A stretch of 64,000 bases of DNA, from assembly GCA_037349105.1 (NCBI GenBank), contig JAYJMM010000119.1, forward strand, positions 3,359,001 to 3,423,000, in the 5' to 3' direction. Numbering within the stretch: the first letter of the stretch is position 1; each line of letters begins with the position of its first letter. This DNA comes from Limnomonas spitsbergensis. Lineage: Eukaryota; Chlorophyta; Chlorophyceae; Chlamydomonadales. The position numbers and the translations under genes were made by a program. This document shows positions 1-10,582 of the stretch, in pieces. The notes under the pieces are model-generated. The model was given only the letters and a program-made list of their open reading frames with translations. It was not told the origin of the DNA and did no database searches.

Positions 1-3000
1 GAGAGATCTAAGAGAGGATGTCTGGACAGGGACGAGAGATCTAAGAGAGGATGTCTGGACAGGGACGAGAGATCTAAGAGAGGATGTCTGGACAGGGACG
101 AGAGATCTAAGAGAGGATGTCTGGACAGGGACGAGAGATCTAAGAGAGGATGTCTGGACAGGGACGAGAGATCTAAGAGAGGATGTCTGGACAGGGACGA
201 GAGATCTAAGAGAGGATGTCTGGACAGGGACGAGAGATCTAAGAGAGGATGTCTGGACAGGGACGAGAGATCTAAGAGAGGATGTCTGGACAGGGACGAG
301 AGATCTAAGTGAGGATGTCTGGACAGGGACGAGAGATCTAAGAGAGGATGTCTGGACAGGGACGAGAGATCTAAGAGAGGATGTCTGGACAGGGACGAGA
401 GATCTAAGAGAGGATGTCTGGACAGGGACGAGAGATCTAAGAGAGGATGTCTGGACAGGGACGAGAGATCTAAGAGAGGATGTCTGGACAGGGACGAGAG
501 ATCTAAGAGAGGATGTCTGGACAGGGACGAGAGATCTAAGAGAGGATGTCTGGACAGGGACGAGAGATCTAAGAGAGGATGTCTGGACAGGGACGAGAGA
601 TCTAAGAGAGGATGTCTGGACAGGGACGAGAGATCTAAGAGAGGATGTCTGGACAGGGACGAGAGATATAAGAGAGGATGTCTGGACAGGGACGAGAGAT
701 CTAAGAGAGGATGTCTGGACAGGGACGAGAGATCTAAGAGAGGATGTCTGGACAGGGACGAGAGATCTAAGAGAGGATGTCTGGACAGGGACGAGAGATC
801 TAAGAGAGGATGTCTGGACAGGGACGAGAGATCTAAGAGAGGATGTCTGGACAGGGACGAGAGATCTAAGAGAGGATGTCTGGACAGGGACGAGAGATCT
901 AAGAGAGGATGTCTGGACAGGGACGAGAGATCTAAGAGAGGATGTCTGGACAGGGACGAGAGATCTAAGAGAGGATGTCTGGACAGGGACGAGAGATCTA
1001 AGAGAGGATGTCTGGACAGGGACGAGAGATCTAAGAGAGGATGTCTGGACAGGGACGAGAGATCTAAGCCAGGATGTCTGGACAGGGACGAGAGATCTAA
1101 GAGAGGATGTCTGGACAGGGAAGAGAGATCTAAGAGAGGATGTCTGGACAGGGACGAGAGATCTAAGAGAGGATGTCTGGACAGGGACGAGAGATCTAAG
1201 AGAGGATGTCTGGACAGGGACGAGAGATCTAAGAGAGGATGTCTGGACAGGGAAGAGAGATCTAAGAGAGGATGTCTGGACAGGGAAGAGAGATCTAAGA
1301 GAGGATGTCTGGACAGGGACGAGAGATCTAAGAGAGGATGTCTGGACAGGGACGAGAGATCTAAGAGAGGATGTCTGGACAGGGACGAGAGATCTAAGAG
1401 AGGATGTCTGGACAGGGACGAGAGATCTAAGAGAGGATGTCTGGACAGGGACGAGAGATCTAAGAGAGGATGTCTGGACAGGGACGAGAGATCTAAGAGA
1501 GGATGTCTGGACAGGGACGAGAGATCTAAGAGAGGATGTCTGGACAGGGACGAGAGATCTAAGAGAGGATGTCTGGACAGGGACGAGAGATATAAGAGAG
1601 GATGTCTGGACAGGGACGAGAGATCTAAGAGAGGATGTCTGGACAGGGACGAGAGATCTAAGAGAGGATGTCTGGACAGGGACGAGAGATCTAAGAGAGG
1701 ATGTCTGGACAGGGACGAGAGATCTAAGAGAGGATGTCTGGACAGGGACGAGAGATCTAAGAGAGGATGTCTGGACAGGGACGAGGGATCTAAGAGAGGA
1801 TGTCTGGACAGGGACGAGAGATATAAGAGAGGATGTCTGGACAGGGACGAGAGATCTAAGAGAGGATGTCTGGACAGGGACGAGAGATCTAAGAGAGGAT
1901 GTCTGGACAGGGACGAGAGATCTAAGTGAGGATGTCTGGACAGGGACGAGAGATCTAAGAGAGGATGTCTGGACAGGGACGAGAGATCTAAGAGAGGATG
2001 TCTGGACAGGGACGAGAGATCTAAGAGAGGATGTCTGGACAGGGACGAGAGATGTAAGAGAGGATGTCTGGACAGGGACGAGAGATCTAAGAGAGGATGT
2101 CTGGACAGGGACGAGAGATCTAAGAGAGGATGTCTGGACAGGGACGAGAGATCTAAGAGAGGATGTCTGGACAGGGACGAGAGATCTAAGAGAGGATGTC
2201 TGGACAGGGAAGAGAGATATAAGAGAGGATGTCTGGACAGGGACGAGAGATCTAAGAGAGGATGTCTGGACAGGGACGAGAGATCTAAGAGAGGATGTCT
2301 GGACAGGGACGAGAGATCTAAGAGAGGATGTCTGGACAGGGACGAGAGATCTAAGAGAGGATGTCTGGACAGGGACGAGAGATCTAAGAGAGGATGTCTG
2401 GACAGGGACGAGAGATCTAAGAGAGGATGTCTGGACAGGGATGAGAGATCTAAGAGAGGATGTCTGGACAGGGACGAGAGATCTAAGAGAGGATGTCTGG
2501 ACAGGGACGAGAGATCTAAGAGAGGATGTCTGGACAGGGACGAGAGATCTAAGAGAGGATGTCTGGACAGGGACGAGAGATCTAAGAGAGGATGTCTGGA
2601 CAGGGAAGAGAGATCTAAGAGAGGATGTCTGGACAGGGACGAGAGATCTAAGAGAGGATGTCTGGACAGGGACGAGAGATCTAAGAGAGGATGTCTGGAC
2701 AGGGACGAGAGATCTAAGAGAGGATGTCTGGACAGGGACGAGAGATCTAAGAGAGGATGTCTGGACAGGGACGAGAGATCTAAGAGAGGATGTCTGGACA
2801 GGGATGAGAGATCTAAGAGAGGATGTCTGGACAGGGACGAGAGATCTAAGAGAGGATGTCTGGACAGGGACGAGAGATCTAAGAGAGGATGTATGGACAG
2901 GGACGAGAGATCTAAGAGAGGATGTCTGGACAGGGACGAGAGATCTAAGAGAGGATGTCTGGACAGGGACGAGAGATCTAAGAGAGGATGTCTGGACAGG

Positions 3001-4145
3001 GACGAGAGATCTAAGAGAGGATGTCTGGACAGGGACGAGAGATCTAAGAGAGGATGTCTGGACAGGGACGAGAGATCTAAGAGAGGATGTCTGGACAGGG
3101 ACGAGAGATCTAAGAGAGGATGTCTGGACAGGGACGAGAGATCTAAGAGAGGATGTCTGGACAGGGACGAGAGATCTAAGAGAGGATGTCTGGACAGGGA
3201 CGAGAGATCTAAGAGAGGATGTCTGGACAGGGACGAGAGATCTAAGAGAGGATGTCTGGACAGGGACGAGAGATATAAGAGAGGATGTCTGGACAGGGAC
3301 GAGAGATCTAAGAGAGGATGTCTGGACAGGGACGAGAGATCTAAGAGAGGATGTCTGGACAGGGACGAGAGATCTAAGAGAGGATGTCTGGACAGGGACG
3401 AGAGATCTAAGAGAGGATGTCTGGACAGGGACGAGAGATCTAAGAGAGGATGTCTGGACAGGGACGAGAGATCTAAGAGAGGATGTCTGGACAGGGACGA
3501 GAGATCTAAGAGAGGATGTCTGGACAGGGACGAGAGATCTAAGAGAGGATGTCTGGACAGGGACGAGAGATCTAAGAGAGGATGTCTGGACAGGGACGAG
3601 AGATCTAAGTGAGGATGTCTGGACAGGGACGAGAGATCTAAGAGAGGATGTCTGGACAGGGACGAGAGATCTAAGAGAGGATGTCTGGACAGGGACGAGA
3701 GATCTAAGAGAGGATGTCTGGACAGGGACGAGAGATCTAAGAGAGGATGTTTGGACAGGGACGAGAGATCTAAGAGAGGATGTCTGGACAGGGACGAGAG
3801 ATCTAAGAGAGGATGTCTGGACAGGGACGAGAGATCTAAGAGAGGATGTCTGGACAGGGACGAGAGATCTAAGAGAGGATGTCTGGACAGGGACGAGAGA
3901 TCTAAGAGAGGATGTCTGGACAGGGACGAGAGATCTAAGAGAGGATGTCTGGACAGGGACGAGAGATCTAAGAGAGGATGTCTGGACAGGGACGAGAGAT
4001 CTAAGAGAGGATGTCTGGACAGGGACGAGAGATCTAAGAGAGGATGTCTGGACAGGGACGAGAGATATAAGAGAGGATGTCTGGACAGGGACGAGAGATC
4101 TAAGAGAGGATGTCTGGACAGGGACGAGAGATCTAAGAGAGGATG
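1..4145. repeat. 33-bp satellite array, about 125 tandem copies
   Basis: Head-to-tail copies of a 33-bp unit, each carrying a BglII site (AGATCT), fill the left edge and end abruptly at about 4145. Copies are nearly identical. Scattered single-base variants are seen: AAGTGAG at about 310, 1927 and 3610; AGATAT at about 668, 1592, 1823, 2219, 3275 and 4067; AAGCCAG at about 1070. All are spaced by whole multiples of 33 bp. The spacing between like variants is irregular (49 and 51 units; 28, 7, 12, 32 and 24 units), so no simple higher-order unit is visible. Because 33 is divisible by 3, two plus-strand frames stay open for long stretches by arithmetic alone. No codon-level selection is seen. 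The array starts before the window, so its true length is unknown. I read it as heterochromatin-type satellite or a very large minisatellite, not a gene. Confidence 0.97.
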
Positions 4146-5134
4146 CAAATAATCAATGGCCGTACTTAAAGGGCAAGGACAAAAGAGGTATGAACAATAT
4201 GCCTACATGCCACTGCTTGTTTCATGATGCTTCAGCTAAAATTCAGCTACACCCATCACATGCAGCCTATGCAAGCCCTGCTGCATTTGGCGATCCCGAG
4301 CATAGGCTGTAACGAGCCCTTGCGCCACCAGCTGTTGGCAGGTCACGATAACGTCTCCATCTGCCCAGTGGTTGCTGCCCAACGGCCTGCTAAATTTGGA
4401 CTTACGCACACTGAAATAAGCCGCATCACAAACCAGATACGGTAATCAAATTGCACCACAAGATGTCGTGTGCACGCACATACTGTTCAACAAGGTGGAT
4501 ATGCCCAACAGGGGGGAATAGAGCATCCACATAGACTGTACAACCGAAGTTGAAACCAAGACGGAAAGAGCTATAATCGGCGTAAATCAGGATCTCATCG
4601 AAACTGCAACGTCTGGCATATGCTAGGAACCATCAAGGAGACCAGGAACAATCCCATGTTCCGGAGTTTGGGTTAGGGTTTAGGGTTTAGGGTTGGGGTT
4701 TAGGGTGTAGGGTTTAAACATAATTTGCTGGTTACATTCAAGGAGACCAGGATCAAACCCATCCTCCCTTCCGTTTGCCCGACAAGGATCCGATAAGCCG
4801 GGTATCTGGCACCCCAAGTTCAAACACACCGACAGCTTCAGCAGCTGCAGCCATCCACATCATTTTCAGCTAGGTCTAGAAACGAGTAAAAAAATGTATG
4901 GCTGTGGCAGCAGGTGTGGGCTGTCATTTCTCTATGTTGTTACGAAGAGAACCCAACCACTCACAGCCTTTTCGCAAGGGACAGGCAGAGAGACAGGGGG
5001 GGACCATCAACCCAAACTGAAACAGACACATGCCAACCAACAGAAAAACAGGGAAACAGAGAAGATGTAAGAAACACCCGCCACCCAGCAACCACAGAAA
5101 GCCAACATGGAACCCATATCTGCCCATGCTTCAC
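4146..5134. other. Satellite edge to last recognised glycosyltransferase exon
   Basis: Apart from the telomere-like tract I can assign nothing here. The 3' exons of the minus-strand glycosyltransferase gene would be expected in this stretch, but I could not find a segment that continues its fold with compatible splice phase. Either those exons are too diverged for me to recognise or the gene was cut by the satellite. Confidence 0.5.
4631..4762. repeat. Interstitial telomere-like tract between direct repeats
   Basis: A short tract of degenerate TTTAGGG units (about 4666-4716, G-rich strand on plus) lies 520 bp beyond the satellite edge. It is flanked by two imperfect copies of a roughly 26-bp sequence beginning CATCAAGGAGACCAGGA (4631-4656 and 4735-4762). 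Variants such as GGGTTGGGG and GGGTGTAGGG show it is old. The G-rich strand points right, away from the satellite, so this is not the chromosome end for the array. It may mark a healed break or an insertion with target duplication. Confidence 0.7.
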
Positions 5135-7434
5135 CTTGAAGGGCACATGGATCAAGCACATCAAGAGCTTGATCAGATGCAGCCAGACCGCCGTGTTGTC
5201 CGTGCTGCCACTCTCGTACAAGGAGACAGAGACAGCCCTGTGGGGGGAGGGGGGGCAAGCAGCCAGGGGATATCTGCAGGTGGGATACCGGCCAGCCGGA
5301 CGCCAAACCTAGAGGGGGGAGGCAGGAGGAGGATATCAGATGTTGAGATGTCCATCAGGAGATGGGACCCTGGCCTGATGGACGCGCCAGTTATTGAGAT
5401 ACTTAAGCTGGCGGACAGCGGCAGACTGCCAGACATCTGCAACAGTACGACACATTTCAATTGAATTGATATCCCCCCTCTCAATTCAAAAATGCCGATG
5501 ATCACAATTGTCAAGAGGGCAGCTCATGCGCTATGACATGCGACAACGTCCCATTCCAATATGATGCATGATCATGGCGCATGTCTTCACGAGCATGCAA
5601 GTCTCGCGCATGACAAACATTCATTCACCCACCCATCAGGGCAGATAACTACATCAGGCTATGAGGGCATCAAGTTTTAAGGGCATCAGGCTATCACCGA
5701 ATCTCTAACTCATCCACTACGTTGCCAAGGCCCAGTTCATCACCCACCCATCAGGTAGACCCAGGGCCCAGTCCTTCACCCAGTCATTACAAGGACAAGG
5801 TCCAGTTCCTGACCAGCAACCAACACATGAGGCTTTCACCCACTCCTTGATACACCCATCAGGCAGACCCAAGGCAATTTGAAGGAGCTAGTGCAACATA
5901 ATCGGCATCACCTAACATACCCATTGCCTTGCCAGGGCCCAGCTCTCCAGCCCACCATCAGACAGACTCAGGGCAAGCTGAAGATGTTGTAACAAAAATA
6001 CTTGGCATGACTTCAAACAACAAGAAAGTTGCGAGGGCCCAGTTCTCCACCCACCCATCAGGCAGACTCAAGGCAAGCTGAAGGAGCTGGTGCAGCATAC
6101 TCGGCATGACTTCTCGGCTGTTGAATAGGTTGGCTGCAATCAGCACACGTGGCCCACCTGGCTGGGCGTGTGAGTCACGGGCATCCTGCACAGGAGGGGG
6201 AGCCAGGCAGACATTGAACCTCGGCCCTACAAGGGGAGTTACCTGATAGGGATTGGAACAAAAGGTGAGGATCCACACCGCACTGGCATAAGGCCTGCCA
6301 TACAACGACCAAGTTGTCCATCAAAGACTGCAGATTACGGTAAGAACATCCACCCCCCCCAAACAGCATTCGAATTAGGCCTGCACCCAAAACCACATTC
6401 CAAGTATTCCCTTTCTCATCACCCCCCTGCTTCAGCTCGTCATTCGGCCTGCGTCGCATGAACCCCATGAATCATCTCCTTGTCCAGACATCATCTCCCC
6501 TCATTATGCCTGAACCCAAAACCATGTTCCATGTGTTTGCCTCCCCACGCACCCGCATCAGTTCATCGTCCAGCCTGCACCTCAGCAGCCTGCCTGTCCC
6601 GGACAGCATCTCTGCAGCGCCCATCAGCGCCCGGCTCAGCTCTGGCGGAGCGCCCAGAACGGCAAGACGCCCCCGGCCGTCCATGCGCGGCCCTCCGCCC
6701 CCGAAAACCTCCGCAGCCGCTTGCCGGGTCTGCAGCAGTCCCCAGCTGCCACTCCCCGCCTCCTGAGTTAGATGTGTTGCCAGAGCGGCCTGGATGCCTG
6801 CCAGGGTGCGGTCTGCTGGGCGTGGCAGGCTGTTGGAGGCCAGGAGCGGGCAGAAGGCGCCCGACCAGGCGGGCGAGGCCAACGCGTGGCCGTCCTGGGC
6901 GTACTCACGTTGACCCGCCGCTCCACCGGACGACGATGAAGGATGTGCACCAGTGCCCCAGCCGTCTCGCAGCATGGATGCCATACTGACCTGCAGCCAA
7001 GAGCATGGAGGTATGAAACACACTGGGTGTGATGAGTATGAAGATGCCCCCTTGGCTGCTCAGCATTAAGTGAAGCCTGGGTACAAAACTGCATGGTCAG
7101 TAATCCTGGAATCGGTAAAGAGGGACACCGGTACCCACCCCACCTACATGGGACCTGCATGGCGGTCTTGACATCTGAGAGGGGTACTACATGGGCTGTT
7201 TCACCCTTGACCAGCCATGGACTTACACCGAGCCCATCCGACCTGCATGGCGCCCTCCATGGCGGTCTTGACATCAGAGAGGGCGACCGCATGGGCCCTG
7301 GCCTCAAGGCGGTGTCGGCGCTTGGTGAAAGGTATTGACATGAGACCTAGCAGGAGCAGCAGGAGCAGAGCTGGGGCCAGCACGCGCTTGACAGGCAGCC
7401 ATGCAGACTGGGTCTTGTGGTCAGTGGAAAGCAT
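5135..7434 (-). CDS. CMT1/CAP59-like glycosyltransferase, 5' exons (partial)
   Basis: Model exons: 7434-7243, 6990-6553, 6185-6055 and 5237-5135, with phases 0, 0, 2 and 0 that all agree. Exon 1 has an ATG and encodes a Lys/Arg-flanked Leu-rich segment (residues about 19-31, ALLLLLLLGLM), typical of a Golgi type II signal anchor. Exon 2 is a 146-codon Gly/Ser/Ala-rich stem. Exon 3 reads VLIAANLFNSREVMPSMLHQ and exon 4 AVSVSLYESGSTDNTAVWL. These match the conserved start of the fungal CMT1 alpha-1,3-mannosyltransferase/CAP59 family: an 'IAANL-N-E-ilP' strand, then 'nVfVSlYESGS-D-T', with the acidic nucleotide-sugar region. The likely role is a Golgi glycosyltransferase; donor and acceptor are unknown. 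The rest of the catalytic domain was not found towards the satellite, so the gene may be truncated. Copies of the 3' edges of exons 1, 2 and 3 lie in the following introns. Confidence 0.6.
5640..6110. repeat. Tandem copies of exon 3 donor edge, glycosyltransferase gene
   Basis: The plus-strand block containing the donor of exon 3 (about 6045-6115, with CACCCATCAGGCAGACTC) recurs in progressively decayed form at about 5950, 5855 and 5745 and weakly near 5640, with a period of about 100 bp. Each copy contains part of the exon coding sequence and the splice donor. Confidence 0.8.
6380..6450. repeat. Copy of exon 2 donor edge, glycosyltransferase gene
   Basis: This block resembles 6515-6590, about 134 bp away. 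The exon encodes CRLDDELMR before its donor; the copy reads RRPNDELKQ, and the intron part (AAAACCA-TTCCA) is shared too. A similar copy of the exon 1 edge (ALSDVKTAM) lies at about 7149-7200, next to the true edge at 7243-7290 (PLSDVKTAM in the copy). Confidence 0.8.
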
Positions 7435-8270
7435 GCCGGTTGGCGTGCATCGAAGAGGAAGAGATCGACGAGATCAAGGGAAATGATAGATTCGCAGCTC
7501 CTGGCAAAAGTTGTGGAGGTGCTGATGCAATTTGAAAGGTGCTGAAGAGGGGAATCTGGCTTCGCTGTCGTTGAGGCTTGCGCAGGCAGGCGACGACATA
7601 GCATCAGGGCAGATCTAGATCTGCTGGCATCAGCTGCCCACGAGCGATGAATGCCACGGTAGCATCAGATGGACCAATCCAGGTCTCCAAATAGAAGCCA
7701 ATTCTCACATCGCGGGCGGGAAATGCCCGAAAGTAGCGTGGACGCAGTAACAAGAAGCTTCTTGTCAAACCTAAGCAACTACCGCCGGCACTACCCGGTA
7801 GGTGTTGTTGTCCTTTTTAGTGCTGAAGCTCTTTACGCCTGTCCTGTCCGCTAGGCCTGCTTCGCCTTCGAAATCAATTTTAAAGCGATCTTATTTCTGC
7901 AGTGCGAACAAGCAGGAGGAGAGGGCGCACGGTCCCATGCTCTCTTGAGGCAGCAGGTTAGACGCATGGAGCTAGATTGAGGGTGCATGGGACCTCCACT
8001 TTTGCGGCAGGCAGCCTCTGCAACTCTTGCACCTTGGCCGCTTCCTCTACTGTTTCGGGGCACGTGCTGGCGCCATACTGGTGGTTCTGACTTGCCGGTG
8101 CTGCCCTCTGGCTTTGCAGCCAAGCCTGCCGAGCTGTCCGCCTGCCTGGTGTATGGTGGGCGGTGGCGCTCTCAAAACAGCATGCCATGCCGCCCCCCCA
8201 AGCTGATTTGTGAACTTGCAGCGGCGGCGGCAGCGGCGGTTGATTGAACACCCCACGTATGGCCCACACA
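7435..8270. other. No gene recognised
   Basis: Presumed 5' flank of the glycosyltransferase gene. It contains only short unconvincing ORFs and a GGC-rich run near 8220. I see no RNA gene or clear promoter motif. Confidence 0.5.
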
Positions 8271-8274
8271 GCCC

Positions 8275-8328
8275 ACTTGAATTCCTGTCCACCCTTGGCG
8301 GCACCCAAGCGTGGACAAGAATTCAAGT
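8275..8328. repeat. Short inverted repeat (snap-back) at the edge of a LINE fragment
   Basis: Left arm ACTTGAATTCCTGTCCAC pairs with right arm GTGGACAAGAATTCAAGT, 17 of 18 positions, and pairing continues partly into the loop. The right arm belongs to the LINE coding sequence (the segment read as FKFLGII elsewhere); the left arm is an inverted copy. This fits a template switch or foldback during insertion or repair. Confidence 0.75.
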
Positions 8329-9165
8329 TTTTGGGCATCATTCGGCACAAACGCACAAGGAGGGCCATGCAAGGTACATACTACATAGGCGCCTCGGGCT
8401 GCCGCGTTGCATCGTGCTTGCCAATGGCGGCCTTGGTGCGACTACGGCATCATAATTGATTTGCCTGCACACATCCGGTTGGCTGGCGGATGTCTACGCA
8501 GCGCAATCAGCCAACTATTGTGTGGGCCTCCACCCACCGGTTACCTCCGGCAGCGGCACCACCTAAGCAACAGGATGCAGACCAGCCCCTTTTGGCACGT
8601 GCGCTAGGCTGCAGGGCAACTTGCATCCACAGCCAGCTGGGTGTCCTGACTTGGTAGCTTCATCTAGCCGTCACAGCCAGATTGGTGGCTCCGCTTCTAC
8701 GATGCAGCACTAGCACAGGATGCACAGCAAGACTCCCCGCTCATGGCAACAGCCATGGCGGCTGACATGCACCTCGCGGTAAGACTGAGCACCGGGAAGC
8801 AGAACTGGTGCAGTGAAGTCCTAGGTGCCTTGGAGGAGCAAGAGCGAGGAACAGCATTCTCCAACCTGTGCCAGGCAGCGCCTGACCTACAGCTGCTACC
8901 CCGTCACAGGGGTGCTGGGCTGCTGGCACTAGTGGATGCAGGCGCAACTAGATATGAGCGGCCGGCCGGGGAAACCCAGGTATCCCGCCACTAAACATAG
9001 GTCTGCGGCCGCCTGTCGAGCCAGGTTTCTGCCTACAGCGGGCGCACGCCAGGAGTCGCACCAGCACGAAGGCAGGTGCTCTTGTAATGAGGCAGGTATG
9101 AGTGGCATACCCTGGCGTGCCCTTGCTTTCGTGGAAGATGTGGTTGAACTTGTTGAGGGCTAGAC
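8310..9165 (+). mobile_element. Decayed non-LTR retrotransposon (LINE) 3' fragment, copy A
   Basis: Translated pieces in shifting frames match the larger LINE copies near 19 kb and 46 kb. These are FKFLGII near 8330, then AQDSPLMATAMAADMHLAV and NWCSEVLGAL (8718-8840), and finally WRALAFVEDVVELVEG with a stop at about 9163. Several frameshifts and stops separate them, so it cannot be functional. The 5' part with endonuclease and reverse transcriptase is absent. The usual 3' tail of this family (a GGGCCCAGAGGTGTAACGTC-type end) is not clearly present. Confidence 0.75.
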
Positions 9166-10582
9166 TCTTAAGGGGCTTGGGACTGTAACACACAGGCTTA
9201 AAGGCCTCAAGTGATAGGGCCATCTATGGACATGAAGGACCGGTATGAAGACCACCCTGTCCTATCTGCTTGCTTTACATAATTTATTATCTTATTTATG
9301 GACATGAAGGTTCTGAGCCTCTGACTACACCACTTTCTAGCTTTCTATCCCCGCTCTCCCTCCCCCCACGCGCCATGTCCTTCAGAAACTGGTTTGATTC
9401 CTTAACCTGCTAAAAGATTGAAGCTCCCCGGAGGCTTTGGGAGGTTTTATCATAAATGTTGCCAATGTTTAAAATTTTAATTTATTCTCATCTGGTTGGG
9501 CTGTAAAGCAGCACAAAGTACCTACGGGATGAATGGTTTGTGTTATAACTCCAGGAGGAGCTCATTGTTGCATCTAAAAATAGCGGCATCCACATCCAGG
9601 ACAGGTTGTCAACCTGAATCATAACAGGCACATGCCTGGGCCTAAAACAACCTCGGTACTGTACCGTATGCCTCGGTACGGTAATTACCTATCTACCTCT
9701 CCAACTAACACTGGTAGGTGACTAATGACCTGTTTGCGTCCTGTACATGCCAGGACAAACCTGTGCCTTGATAGGCAGCATCAGTGCAGCAACAATGCAC
9801 ATTTTACGCACCGGCATCCGCAAAATGGGCATGAATGATGCAACAACCATCTCGCTTCATGACTAAATGCCCTTGCATGAATGAACATATCTGTTGGCAG
9901 GTCTGACAGCTGACCACTCTGATCATGCATTCCAGTATCAGGGACACATCAACAAGGAACCAATGCGTCATCACAGCTTATTCTGCTGCATTTTGCTATC
10001 CGTGGTTGCAGGACAGTGTTAAGTGATGCCCCCCACTTTGCATGGCATTGACGGTGGCATTATTGGGTGGCAGCTTCTTGGGTGGCTGATATTATTGGAT
10101 AATAGCTTCTCGGGTCGCATTATTGGGGAGTGAGCAGCACGAGTCCAGTGTTGTGATTTTAGCGCCTTGATCCAGTGCAGAGGCCCATGTTGTCCCTGAA
10201 CCACTTCATGTCGGGTGTGCCCATCTGCCACATATCGACATCGGGCAGCTTGTCCACAATGCCACGGATTGCCTCCTGAACCTATTGGCTGGATGAGGAA
10301 ATACACTGGCTGCAGAAGGCAGCCAACCAAAGGTGTGCACCGAAGGAAGCCAACGAGGAGGTGTCCACCTTCGAATCACCCCCTCATGTGTGAATGATAT
10401 CCTTTCTGAAGTGCGGGGATATGTGTCCGGATTTGGCAAATAGTGGAACACGAGCCTGCAACTGAATATCCCCACATAAGCCAAGAATTGACCAAGGGCG
10501 GGCAAAACCTGAAACCCCTAACCCTATTGTGACACCTTGTGTAGGTACTAAAATTAAGACTCACTTGTGTCAGCTCAGTCGC
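9166..10582. other. No gene recognised
   Basis: AT-richer intergenic sequence with a few short direct repeats (CTCGGTACTGTACCGTATGC near 9650) and no sustained coding signal. Near 10030-10130 there is a small repeat of 'gcattattgg...gcttcttgggtgg' type. It would hold the 3' untranslated region of the minus-strand FEA1-like gene. Confidence 0.5.

Noticed and set aside
1..4145. CRISPR array
   Set aside because: The 33-bp units abut directly with no unique spacers, and the window is eukaryotic.
2441..4312. Long open frame with 11-residue repeats (DLREDVWTGTR) as a repeat protein
   Set aside because: The unit length is a multiple of three, so open frames are automatic. Two frames are open over the same DNA, other copies carry stops, there is no start context and the frame runs out of the satellite into unrelated sequence.
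4914..5514. Several overlapping ORFs of 60-144 codons on both strands
   Set aside because: Only 5237-5135 (minus) carries a family motif and matching splice phase; the others are shadows in intron sequence.
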